From assembly GCA_038501625.1 (NCBI GenBank), contig JAZAYU010000946.1:54252-118251 (forward strand): 64,000 nucleotides of DNA. The letters run 5' to 3'. Below the pieces are notes generated by a model. The model had not been told where the DNA came from, made no database searches, and saw only the letters and a list, made by a program, of their open reading frames with translations. This stretch comes from Corbicula japonica. Taxonomy: Eukaryota > Mollusca > Bivalvia > Venerida > Cyrenidae. Within the stretch, counting starts at the first letter, position 1. Every line of letters begins with the position of its first letter. Of this stretch, positions 22,578 through 34,057 are shown piece after piece. The position numbers were made by a program, and so were the translations under genes.

Positions 22578-23580
22578 TACCTTCGCTATGTGTACAAAAT
22601 ATAAACGTAGTCAGGGCTTTTAATTGATAGGGAATATATTATTAAATGTGCTGGTGTTGAAGTTATTAAACAAACATACAACATGATGTTAAGCGATATC
22701 GAAAGAAATGATGATATTTCAAATTGGGTAAAAACGGGTAGATTCATTCTTTATATTTTAGGCTTTAATTATGCATGGTGGTTTCAAGAAGTTGGAAACG
22801 ATAATATTTTATATCATTCGTGAAGCAAAGACTGAACGATATTTTTACTCATATCTGGATGGCAGAATTGAATACATTGACTAGAGCCTCAACATTTAGA
22901 CTTTTTACAAACTTTAATGTCTCAAAATATTGAGTACAAGTTACAATTCAAAAATATAGATCAGTGATGACAAGATAAAGATTATCTTTGCACAGACTAG
23001 CGATAGAAACAAGACGGTGGCATAAACCGCAAGCAATACCTCAAAATGAACGCAAACGCATTTTATGTTATACTTTAGAAGACGAATTTTATTTCTCACT
23101 CGAGTGTGAACCTGATAAAGTTCTATAAAACCATATTTTCGCGAAAGACCAAACTTTCCAAAATTTATTGAACTGTTTTCATGCCAGGATCAATCAATTA
23201 AGTTGAATCTGGCAATTCACATTGACATGGAAATGAATTTTTATATTAAAGTAAAGTCACTTTACTCCAAGAAAATGACTATTTTATATTTTAGTCCTAA
23301 GAATGAAATTGATATACTCGATTTGTTTGTATTATCTGATATCATTTCTATGATTTTCCAGGCTTTGTTAATGTCGACTTTTTATGTTTCATATGACCGC
23401 CAATGACAACTGACCATTTCCTTTCATGTGCCATTATTGGTATTGTAATTATGTATATTTTAGTCTCATTTTAGGCATTGGCCTTTTGTTCAATATAGAT
23501 ATTCATATTTATAAATATACAAATGTATGCCTCATATGTGGGTTAAAATCGGAATAAGCACATATTTTGATTAACAACAA
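22578..23580 (+). pseudogene. LINE 3'-end unit 2 (dead)
   Basis: Same order as unit 1. The first Cys of the CxxC motif is replaced (CGC, Arg). The downstream frame at 23203-23406 reads LAIHIDMEMNFYIKVKS. Frameshifts and stops lie throughout. Confidence 0.7.
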
Positions 23581-23636
23581 CAACAACAACTTCCACTATT
23601 ATAGCTACAATTACTACTACTAGTACATTCAAAGTT

Positions 23637-23785
23637 GTTTTACCATATCACGTTTTATATCATTTGCTACATGAAAAATAAGCGCAGAAATAAGGGGTCC
23701 TTTATAAACACACCATGTTTTTTTCACACCCCACAGTAATGGTTTAATATAGAAAAATGCCCCGTAATCGACCGGATCTCTTAGT
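23637..23785 (+). repeat. Recurrent block between LINE units 2 and 3
   Basis: TTTTACCATATCACG, AAGGGGTCC, CACACCCCACAG, GACCGGATCTCTTAG. Diverged slightly at the 5' edge. Confidence 0.85.
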
Positions 23786-24785
23786 AAACTTCGCTATGTG
23801 TATAACATATAAACATAGTCGGGGCTTTTAATTGATATGGCATATATTATTAAATGTGCTAGTGTTAAACTTACTAAACAAACATATAACATGATGTTAG
23901 GTGATATCGAAAGAAATGATGATATTTCAAATTGGGTAAAAACGGGTAGATTCATTCTAGTTTATATTTTAGGCTTGAATTATGCATGGTTGTTTCAAGA
24001 AGTATGAAACGAAATTGTTTTTATATCATTAGTGAAGCAAATACTGAAAAATATTTGTACTCAAAACTGGATGGCAGAATTGAATACATCGACTAGAGCC
24101 TTAACATTTAGAATTTTTGCAAACTTTAATTTCTCAAAATATTGAGTACAAGTTAAAATTAAAAACTTTAGATCAGTGATGACAAGATTATCTTTGCACA
24201 GACTAGCGATAGAAATAAGACGGTGGCATAAACTAAAAGCAAAACCTCGAAATGAACGCAGATGCACTTTATGTTAAACTTTAGAAGACGAATTTCATTT
24301 CTCACTCGAATGTGAACTTTATAAAGATCTATAAAACCATATTTCTGCAAAAGACCAAACATTCCAAAATTTATTGAACTGTTTTCATGCCAGCACCAAT
24401 CAATAAATTTGAATCTGGCAATTCACATTGACATCGAAATGAATTGTTATATTAAACTACAGTCACTTTACTCCAAGAAAAGGACTATTTATATTTTAGT
24501 TTTAACATTGAAAATGATATACTTGATTTGTTTGTATTATCTGATGTCATTTCTATGCTTTTCCAGGCTTTGTTAATGTCGACTTTTAATTTTTATTATG
24601 ACCGCCACTGACCACTGACCACTGACCGTTTCATTTCATGTGTCATTTTTTGTATTGTAAATATGTATATTATAGTCTACTCTCATCATTGGCCTTTTGT
24701 TCAATAAAGATTTTCATATTCATAAATAAACAATGTATGCCTCATATGTGGGTACAAATCGGAATAAGCACATATTTTGATTAAC
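23786..24785 (+). pseudogene. LINE 3'-end unit 3 (dead)
   Basis: Same order. Both Cys codons of CxxC are present but followed at once by TAA. CACTGACCACTGACCACTGACC shows an extra local triplication after the ORF end. A polyadenylation-type CAATAAAG lies near 24700. Confidence 0.7.
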
Positions 24786-24865
24786 ATCCACAACAACAAC
24801 AACTACAACAACGTCCAATACTATTATAACTACAATAACTACTACTATTACATTCAAAGTTTTTT

Positions 24866-25012
24866 TTCACCAGATCATGTTTTACATCATTTGCTACAAG
24901 AAAAATAAGCGCCGAAATAAGGGGTGCTTTATAAACACACCATCTGTTTTTCACACCCCACAGTGATGGTTTAATATAGAAAAATGCCCCGTAATCGACC
25001 GGATCTCTTAGT
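24866..25012 (+). repeat. Recurrent block between LINE units 3 and 4
   Basis: TTCACCAGATCATGTTTTAC, GCCGAAATAAGGGGTG, CACCCCACAGTGATGG, CGACCGGATCTCTTAG. Confidence 0.85.
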
Positions 25013-26010
25013 TACTTTCGCTATATGTATAAAATATAAACGTAGTCAGGGCTTTTAATTGATAGGGCATATATTATTAAATGTGTTAGTGCTAAACTTA
25101 TTAAACAAACATACAACATGATGTTAAGCGATATCGAAAGAAATGATGATATTTCAAATTGGGTAAAAACGGGTAGATTCATTCTTTATATTTTAGGCTT
25201 TAATTATGCATGGTGGTTTCAAGAAGTTGGAAACGATAATATTTTATATCATTCGTGAAGCAAAGACTGAACGATATTTTTACTCATATCTGGATGGCAG
25301 AATTGAATACATCGACTGGAGCCTCACCATTTAAACTTTTTGCAAACTTTAATTTCTCAAAATATTGAGTACAAGTTAAAATTCAAAACTATAGATCAGC
25401 GATGGCAAGATTAAGATTATCTTTGCACAGACTAGCGATAGAAACAAGACGGTGGCATAAACCGCAAGCATTACCACGAATTGAACGCAAATCCATTTCA
25501 TGTTATAGTTTAGAAGACGAATTTCATTTCTCACTCAAATGTGAACTTTATAAAGATCGATAAAACCATATTTCTGCAAAAGACCAAACATTCCAAAATT
25601 AGTTGAACTGTTTTCATGCCAGGACAAATCAATTAATTTGAATCTGGCAATTCACATTGACATCGAAATGAATTGTTATCTTAAACTAAAATCTCTTTAC
25701 TCCAAGAAAATGACTATTTTATATTTTAGTCTTAACATTGAAAATGATATACTTGATTTGTTTGTATTATCTGATATCATTTCTATGATTTTCCAGGCTT
25801 TGTTAATGTCGACTTTTTATATTTAATATTACCTCCACTGACCACTGACCATTTCATTTCATGTGTCATTTTTGGTATTGTAAATATGTATATTATCGTC
25901 TACTTACAGGCGTTGGCCTTTTGTTCAATAAAGATATTCATATTCATAAATATACAAATGTATTCCTCATATCTGGGTACAAATCGTAATAAGCACATAT
26001 TGTGATTAAC
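25013..26010 (+). pseudogene. LINE 3'-end unit 4 (dead)
   Basis: Same order. The first Cys of CxxC is Ser (TCC). The downstream frame at 25638-25826 reads LAIHIDIEMNCYLKLKS and ends FYI. The tail has GGCCTTTTGTTCAATAAAG and then (CAA)n. Confidence 0.7.
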
Positions 26011-26098
26011 ATCCACAACAACAACAACAACAACAACAACTTCCACTACTATTATAACTACAATTACTACTACTAGTACATTCAAAGTTGTGTTTTTT

Positions 26099-26245
26099 TT
26101 TCACCAGATCATGTTTTACATCATTGTCTACATGAGGAATAAGCGCAGAAATAAGGGGTGCTTTATAAACACACCATCTTTTTTCACACCCCACAGTGAT
26201 GGTTTAATATAGAAAAATGCCCCATAATCGACCGGATCTCTTAGT
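26099..26245 (+). repeat. Recurrent block between LINE units 4 and 5
   Basis: TTTCACCAGATCATG, CACACCCCACAGTGATGG, AATGCCCCATAATCGACC, GGATCTCTTAG. Confidence 0.85.
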
Positions 26246-28010
26246 TACCTTCGCTATATGTATAGAATATAAACGTAGTCAGGGCTTGTAATTGATAGGG
26301 CATATACAATTAAATGTGCTAGTGCTAAACGTTTTAAACAAACATATAACATGATGTTAAGCGATATTGAAAGAAATTATGATATTTCAAATTGGGTAAA
26401 ATCGGATAAATTCTTTCTTTATAATTTAGGCTTGAATTATTCATGGTTGTTTCAAGAAGTTGGAAACGAGAATATTTTATATCATTAGTGAACCAAAGAC
26501 TGAAAGATATTTTGGCTGAAAACTGGATGGCAGAATTTAATACATCGACTAGAGCCTCAACATTTAGACTTTTTGCAAACTTTAATTTCTCAAATTATTG
26601 AGTACAAGTTATAATTTAAAAATATAGATCAGCGATGACAAGATTAAGATTATCTTTGCACAGACTTGCGATAGAAACAAGACGGTGGCATAAACCGCAA
26701 GCGATACCTCGAAATGAACGCAAATGCATTTTATGTTATAGTTTAGAAGAAGAATTTCATTTCTCACTCGAATGTGAACTTTATAAAGATATGTCATTTG
26801 TCCAGCAATATCCGTTGCACGGTACCTCATCAAGCCTAGAATAGGTCGAAAAGCGCCACAATAGTTAGACATTAGACCGCTTCGATTGCCTCCCGGCTTG
26901 ACGTCACTGACGTGACGCCGATTTTTTTCTTTTTCCTTTCCCTAGGCCTATTTAATGGCTCTTCTGACCGTAAAAAAACACTGGTACCACTTAAAGACTA
27001 GTGCTCGGCTAACGGAAGTTTTCATTTGCGTCTGCTAAATTATTTTAGCTTTTCGTGAGGTGATTTTCAAAGAACATGACTGAATTTTATAATAGCGCGT
27101 ATTTCCGGGCGATCTGATAACGACATTTCTGACGTTTTAACGTTGGTGATAGCTCTCTTAAATATTGACTGTTTTTAAATCGCATAGTCAGAATGACGTA
27201 AAATTTCGGCATGACATCATTTGTATACCGTGCTTTGACGTTGAGAAGTTTGTCTCTTTTTCCACTAGTAGTTTTGTTTTTATTGACAGGTATATGCGTG
27301 TAAGGTATAATGGCAACGGCGTATTCAAATACGCGACGCGCTTTTGAAATCGATTAAATATATGAATAGTTTAGCTCAGTTTGTTACGTTTGTGTTCTGA
27401 TTTAATTGAGTATATAATTTATTGCGAACGTGTTTCAAATTAATATGCAATGACAAAAGTCTACGTTATTTTGGATCATCCCTCGCATAAAACCATATTT
27501 TCGTAAAAGACCAAACATTCCAAAATTTATTGCACTGTTTTCATGCGAGGATCAATAAATTAATTTGAATCTGGCAATTCACATTGACATCGAAATGAAT
27601 TGTTATATTAAACTACAGTCACTTTACTCCAAGAATATGACTATTTTATATTTTAGTCTTAACATTGAAAATGATATACTTAATTTGTTTGTATTATCTG
27701 ATATCATTTCTATGATTTTCCATGCTTTTTTAATGTCGACTTTTTATATTTAATATGACCGCCACTGACCACTGAACATTTCATTTCATGTGTCATTTTT
27801 GGTATTGTAAATATGTATATTATCGTTAACTTACAGGCATTGGCCTTTTGTTCAATAAAGATATTCATATTCATAAATATACAAATGTATGCCTCATATG
27901 TGGGTACAAATCGGAATAAGCACATATTTTGATTAACATCCACAACAACAACAACAACAACAACAACAACTTTCACTACTATTATAACTACAATAACTAC
28001 TACTAGTACA
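26246..28010 (+). pseudogene. LINE 3'-end unit 5, split by a 0.7 kb foreign segment
   Basis: The best-preserved motif of the array is here: RLRLSLHRLAIETRRWHK, then NERKCILCYSLEEEFHFSLE with both first Cys residues intact (26635-26793). The frame is then interrupted by unrelated sequence at 26793-27485. The unit resumes with ATAAAACCATATTTTCG and the LAIHIDIEMNCYIKLQS frame (27565-27753). No RT catalytic core. Confidence 0.7.
26793..27485. mobile_element. Foreign segment of about 0.69 kb inside LINE unit 5
   Basis: Units 1-4 read straight from TTTATAAAGAT(C) into TATAAAACCATATTT; unit 5 has about 690 unrelated bases at that point. The segment contains TTGACGTCACTGACGTGACG near 26899 and CCTAGGCCTATTTAATGG. 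I see no terminal repeats or target duplication, so it may be an insertion or a gene-conversion or fill-in event. Confidence 0.5.
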
Positions 28011-28020
28011 TTCAAATTTC

Positions 28021-28168
28021 TTTTCACCAGATCATGTTTTACATCATTGTCTACATGAAAAATAAGCGCAGAAATAAGGGGTGCTTTATAAACACACCAT
28101 CTTTTTTCACACCCCACAGTGATGGTTTAATATAAAAAAATGCCCCGTAATCGACCGGATCTCTTAGT
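28021..28168 (+). repeat. Recurrent block between LINE units 5 and 6
   Basis: TTTTCACCAGATCATG to CGACCGGATCTCTTAG, as elsewhere. Confidence 0.85.
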
Positions 28169-28447
28169 TACCTTCGCTATATGTATAAAATATAAACGGA
28201 GTCAGGGCTTTTAATTGATAGGGTATATATTATTAATTGTGCTAGCGCTAAACTCAAAATTTAGGCTTGAATTATTCATGGTTGTTTCAAAAAGGAAACG
28301 AGAATATTTTTTTATATAATTAGTGAAGCAAAGACTGAAAGATATTTTTACTGATATCATGTGCCATGTTTGGTATTGTAAATATGTATATTATAGTGTA
28401 CTCACAGGCATTAGCCTTTTGTTCAATAAAGATATTCAAATAAAGAT
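28169..28447 (+). pseudogene. LINE 3'-end unit 6, internally deleted
   Basis: Begins like the other units (TTACCTTCGCTATATG), keeps the GGCTTGAATTATTCATGG part, then jumps to the tail (ATGTTTGGTATTGTAAATATG and GCCTTTTGTTCAATAAAG). About 0.8 kb is missing. Confidence 0.65.
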
Positions 28448-28515
28448 TTACAAGATCATGTCTTAAATCATTTGCTACGTAAAAACATGGTTAAGAATTG
28501 GTGTTTTATATATTA
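28448..28515 (+). repeat. Recurrent block, 5' portion only
   Basis: CAAGATCATGTCTTAAATCA to GGTGTTTTATATA, then lost into triplet repeats. Confidence 0.6.
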
Positions 28516-28519
28516 TTTA

Positions 28520-28652
28520 TAAAATACAACAAAAACAACAACTACTACAATTATAACAACAGCAACTTCTTTTTATGCTACTACTACTACTGCTTCTCCT
28601 ACAAGTACTTCTACTTCTACAACTATAACTACTACTACTACTACTTCTACTT

Positions 28653-28685
<33 letters not shown>

Positions 28686-28752
28686 TTTCTACTACTACTA
28701 CTACTACTACAACTTCTACTACTACTAGTACTACTACTACTACAAACAACTT

Positions 28753-28817
<65 letters not shown>

Positions 28818-28824
28818 GCTACTG

Positions 28825-28858
<34 letters not shown>

Positions 28859-28863
28859 AACTT

Positions 28864-28941
<78 letters not shown>

Positions 28942-29035
28942 TGACTACCATTACTATTGATATTGCAACTACTCCTAATACTACTTCTGCTTTTTAGCAG
29001 CAGCAACAACCACGACAATTTTTTCTTATACTACT
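28520..29035. repeat. ACT/CAA trinucleotide microsatellite, about 0.5 kb
   Basis: Long (ACT)n with scattered TTC, TGC and CAA triplets. The poly-S, poly-V and poly-Y frames are repeat artefacts, not genes. Confidence 0.95.
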
Positions 29036-29053
29036 ACTTCTTAAACGACAATG

Positions 29054-29199
29054 TTACAAGATCAAGTCTAATGGTATTTGCTTCATGAAAAACATGCTCA
29101 GAAATAAGGGGTGCTTTATATACACAACACCATTTTTGTACACCCCACAGTTATGGTTTAATATGGAAATATGCCCCGTAATTGACCGGGTCTCTTAGT
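29054..29199 (+). repeat. Recurrent block
   Basis: TTACAAGATCAAGTCTAATG to TGACCGGGTCTCTTAG, followed by TTATCTTTGCTATGTG and a short piece of LINE tail (GCCTCATATGTGTGTTTAAA, to about 29330). Confidence 0.75.
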
Positions 29200-29479
29200 T
29201 ATCTTTGCTATGTGTATTTAATATAAACGGAGTCATGGCTTTTCATTGATGGGGCATATATATACAAATGTGTGCCTCATATGTGTGTTTAAATCAGAAT
29301 AAGCACATAATTTGATGAACGTCAACAGCAACAAAAACATCATCTTACTGCTTAAAAATAAGAAAGTCCAAAATTTCTATTTGCACTGATGCCTATTTGG
29401 TAAACTTGTGTAGATTTAAAAGTTCCTTGTGTTACTTTTTGATGATAGGAATTCAGTTGTAAACAAAGACAATAATACT

Positions 29480-30034
29480 GCAACACCAACAACAGCAACA
29501 TACTACAATTATCAAAACCACAACAACAACAATAACCACTACCACCACTTCTACCACTATTAAACTGTTACTTCTACCACTACTACTTCTACTGCTGCTA
29601 TTGTTGCTGCCCCTACTATTACTTCTGCTTTTTTCAGCAACAAAAACAACTTCTACTACTTCTACTACTACTACACCTTCTACTAATACTACTAATTCTT
29701 CTATTGATACTAAGTTACTACCACCACAACAACTCAGTTTTTATATTTTACTAGATCTTACCTTAAATCATTTGCTACACGAAAAGCATATACGAAAGTT
29801 TAATATCTTTACAAGGTCTGCAACAACAACTATAATTAAAACAAAACAACAACAACAAAAACAACTACAACTACTTCTACGGCTACTACTATTACTATAA
29901 CTTCCATTACTTCTGATATTGTTGCTGATTCTACTACTACTTCTGCTTTTCAGAAGCAGCAACAACAGCAACTATTACGACTACTACAACAACAACAACA
30001 ACTACTACTACTACTACAACTACTACTTCTATTT

Positions 30035-30083
<49 letters not shown>

Positions 30084-30090
30084 TGTTATT
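29480..30090. repeat. Trinucleotide microsatellite cluster with a block fragment
   Basis: CAA and ACT/ACC triplet runs at about 29480-29740 and 29820-30085. A short fragment of the recurrent block (ACTAGATCTTACCTTAAATC, about 29751-29800) lies between them. Confidence 0.9.
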
Positions 30091-30234
30091 TTTACCAAAT
30101 CATGTCTTATGTCATTTGCTTCATGAAACACATTCTCAGAAAAAAGGGGTGTTTTATACACACCACAATTTTTTCACACCCCACAGTTAAGGTTCAATAT
30201 CGAAAAATGCCCCATAATTGACCAAATCTCTTTG
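30091..30234 (+). repeat. Recurrent block, last plus-strand copy
   Basis: TTTACCAAATCATGTCTTAT, AAAGGGGTGTTTTATAC, CACCCCACAGTTAAGG, TTGACCAAATCTCTTTG. More diverged at its 3' edge than the copies in the array. Confidence 0.75.
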
Positions 30235-30960
30235 ATTTAAAAAATTGATTTACTTCGCTATGTATATTTAATATAAATGCCAAACATTGTCAGGGCTATT
30301 CATTAATGAGAAAATATATATATATACACATTTACGCCTCGGTTGTTCTGTAGACCATAACAAAAACATCACAACAACGTCAACAGCAACAACAACAATA
30401 ACAACAATTACTACTACTTCTACTAATTCAATAATAAGAAATGTACAATATTTCTATTGACAGTGATGCCCATTTAGTAAATTAGTGTTTATTTGGCTGA
30501 TGATCTTATATACTGATCGAGTTCCTTGTGAAACTTCTGACACAAAAAAGACCACAAACATGAATATTCTTGACATTAAATATATTGATAGTAAACAATA
30601 TGGTAACCATATTCTTCTAGATAATTCTTCTAGATAATTGATACTAATGCAACTACTGCTATCTATATTTGCTACCGACTTATGTGGCAAATATATATAA
30701 ATATAATATATGCCTCGCATTTGGGTTTAAATGGGAATGAAATATCCAACTACAACTGCTACTACTACAACTACTACTGCTATTGTTGCTGCACCTACTA
30801 CTACTTTTCCTACTTCAGCAACAACAACACCAACAAATAAGCTCTTTTGTAAATGTTATACATTATATATATTATATATGCCACACATATGGGTCTTAAA
30901 AGTGCACCACATATTTAGGTTCTATATAGACACCCCATAAATGCCACAATTTCTAAATAT
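30235..30960. other. Unassigned DNA with LINE-tail remnants and triplet repeats
   Basis: Short CAA/ACT runs at 30360-30430 and 30745-30835. Weak remnants of the LINE tail lie around 30240-30350. No gene recognised. Confidence 0.4.
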
Positions 30961-30961
30961 A

Positions 30962-31341
30962 CTAAGAAATGTGGTAAGTTACGGGTCTAATTTCGATATT
31001 ACACCTTTATGTGAGGTGCTATAAAGTAATGGGGTATATATGGTACCCCGTAATTTTCAATGCCATTTCTTTGCATAATCGGACTTCTTAAGTACGATAA
31101 ACTTTATTCCCGTAACACGGTTTATTATCGAAATTTATTTTCGGTCTATAAAAAAAAACCCGAAATTTTTTTTTATCATAAACCAAATTTTTATATTACA
31201 GCTTATAGTACTTACAAGGTCAGATAGTGCATAGAAATGACATTTAATTAGCGGGGTACCATATATACCCCGTAACCTTTATAGAACCACACATATAGGT
31301 ATAATATCGAAGTAAGACCCGTAACTTACCACATTTCTTAG
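30962..31341. mobile_element. 380-bp TIR element with TA target duplication
   Basis: Arms of about 155 bp: CTAAGAAATGTGGTAAGTTA at the left, with its reverse complement at the right end (CATTTCTTAG at 31332-31341). They include GGGGTATATATGGTACCCCG in both arms. TA at 30960-30961 and at 31342-31343 flank the element, as in Tc1/mariner-type MITEs. The terminal sequence resembles the CTAAGAGATCCGGTCATTTA edge of the recurrent block, suggesting a common ancestor. Confidence 0.75.
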
Positions 31342-31342
31342 T

Positions 31343-32325
31343 ATATATATACAACCCCTGATTAAGGTTTATTACAGAGACCCCATATCTGACGATATTT
31401 CTGTATAGGTAAAATTATCAAATATTTCTGTACAGGTAAAATTATCAAAATCCATTTACAAAACTGGAGATCATATAAGCAAAGTACGATGTCAAAAAGC
31501 TGATCATTATTAGGCAATAAAGGACAAGGGCTTTTACTTTGTGCGTGCAAGAAGTCGACCATCGTTAAAAATGCGTATTTGTTGAACTCTGCGATTCTTA
31601 CGGGTTGGTAGGTCGATAGATGAGGTGACTCAGTTCGGTTGATTGGTCCAAGGGGTATTCCATTGGTTATTGAGCATATTTAATATCTAACAGCGCATTT
31701 TGAAATGGGGGATGAGTGGCATGGCCTAGAATAATAATGAGCCCACTTGAATAGACGGCTATCTACGCCTCTGGTCTTTTAAGCTACAAATTTACAAAGG
31801 TTTTAGCAGGTTCAGAAATTTTCGGTTTTGCTGGCGACTGTAACATACTTCTTTCATTTATCTGACGACATGTGCGTATTGATAAACTAAGCAGTTCTTT
31901 TAAAGGGAAGCTACTTCTATAACTTTGACTACATTAAGACTCCAATCTTTAAAGTATATCATCCCTTGGTCTGTTGTTCATGAAAAAAACAACAATTTAT
32001 TTATCACTTAAATTATACAATAGAAATAAACTCCATATGAAATGTGTGCGATTTAAAGGTAAACTTTAAGGTTTGTTATTTTGTGGAATTTTTTCCATTC
32101 ATGTAACTGTATAGCAATATGCTATTTTTATACTACATTATGCATATACTTATTTATTTTGATTTTTTGTGTATCAGTAATTTTGCTTCAATGCGTCGTT
32201 TTATGAATTTTATCGTAAATATTGAACTATATAATAAAATAATATCATATTAAAAATCGCCACCTTTATATATGTTAACCACAGGAACTTGGCCCAAGAT
32301 CATTTAACTAAGATGAGAGACCTGT
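31343..32325. other. Unassigned DNA
   Basis: A small direct repeat (AGGTAAAATTATCAAA) at 31408 and 31435. No other structure or recognisable frame. Confidence 0.4.
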
Positions 32326-32440
32326 CTCATATCTCGAGCATCTGATTGGTTAAAATGGCGACCAGCCGCTATTTCAGCCAATAAGATGCTTGGGATTTGA
32401 GACTGCTTCCCGATTTATGGTTTTAAGCTCTTGTTTACCA
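32326..32440. repeat. Palindromic MITE family, decayed copy
   Basis: CTGTCTCATATCTCGAGCAT, CTGATTGGTTAAAATGGCGA, then the reverse half ATTTCAGCCAATAAGATGC and GGGATTTGAGACTG. Compare with the better copies at 42451-42594 and 55084-55228. Confidence 0.65.
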
Positions 32441-34057
32441 AACTTAATAGACTATTGCGATGTTAGTAAATTACTATCCCTGATGATGAATGTATTCCTG
32501 TGACCATTGCGAAGCGTTATTTGAGAAATTTCTTGATCTTCATTTTATTTTGCCTTACTTGTGGGCCACACCCCTTTCTGTGACTCCACTGAAATCAATT
32601 GCATGAAAATATAACATTTCACGAACCGTAAAATACGTTCAATGTTTAAATTGATAAGTGGGACAAATTTCAAACCAAAAATAAAGTGATGACAATTTCT
32701 ACGCTAAATCAAAGAAAGTCAATGTGTATTATTGCTGAAAACTAAATTCTTCTAAATTGCACTAAAAATAAATGAAATTATATTAGAGAAATATATTTTA
32801 ATTTGATTGCGTGGTAAATGTATATTATTATACTTACTTATATTATTATACTTAGGGTCTAATTTGACGAATAACTTTTCTGTCCGACTGAGTTTTTGGT
32901 ATGAAAGGCAAGATATCAATCCCTTCTAAACATACATGTTACCAAGGTTCTACTTACTGATAGCAAATTTATGTTTGGAAATGCCCATGTGTAAAAAAGC
33001 CCTGGCATATTTAAAACAGTTTTGAAGTTCACACAGAGGTGAAAAAAAAAACAGACCATAGGATTCAAGATGGCAAATCTCTGTTAATTGATATATTACC
33101 CCTCCTTTTTTGCTGGAAAAGAATAGTAGAAACACTCAGTTTTAAAGCATTTTTGAACCTCATTTTTCACAAATCGCGTTTTTCACACGTTGTGAAAAAT
33201 GCATGCGAGTATTTCACAAATCGTGTGAAAATTACGTTCGGATACAAATTTCGTACGAACATGGAAACCCATTTTTCACAAGTTAAAATCTTGTGAAAAA
33301 AGCTTTTTAAAATGTAAGTTTTTTAGTACGAACGTGTATTTCACACCTGCACATTTTGAGTTGCGAGCACAGGTTTAGTCTCTCACCAGTGTCTCAAGAT
33401 TCGGTACTCTTTTTTGCACTCTCTCCTTGTGTATAACAAGGGGGAATTAGTTGGGGCGGAAGCGTAGTACGCCCCCTACCCCTTTACCATAAGCGATTTT
33501 AGTCCATTTAACACTATCAAGTAACATGAAAAATAATTGTGCTAATAATACTAATAATTTCGTTATATATTACTGACTTTGGGCCATTAGATTATAATTT
33601 TTTCACAATTTTGAGTTTTCGCCCCGTTTACGCCCCCTCTAACTGAAATCCTGGATCCACGACAGTGTAACACCTTTTGTCATTTGTCGACCCGTTTGTT
33701 CATATCTGTTATGCTGTTAGGAACTTACATTAATTACTACAACTATTATGGTCTAAAATACATATTTACGTCATTGGAGCCAAAAGTTATCCATAAGAAC
33801 GACTTTGAGAGTGGTTTCCTTAGCAAATTGAGTAGTTACTGTTTAAAAAAAACAGTATCAATCAAGTAGCATGGTTTAGTTATGGTTTACATGTATATTA
33901 ATTGTGCCAATATGCAAAATTTATAATTGGCTGAAAAAGATCGAATTTTCCAGAAATTTTAGTCTAATAAGTACATGTCATGATCTGGTGTGAGAGAAAT
34001 TTATTGCGTGAGTAACGCTTAACAGCTTTGGATTTAAATGTAAATTTACTCATAATT
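32441..34057. other. Unassigned DNA with a cluster of TTTCACA/TGTGAAA motifs
   Basis: 33170-33355 holds repeated TTTCACA in both orientations, including TTTTTCACAA..TTGTGAAAAA and TTTTTCACACGTTGTGAAAA hairpins. The rest of the region shows only short unrecognised frames. Confidence 0.45.

Noticed and set aside
28517..28951. Poly-V/poly-S frame of 144 codons and similar poly-T, poly-Y frames
   Set aside because: Pure translation of the ACT/CAA trinucleotide runs, open in several frames at once.
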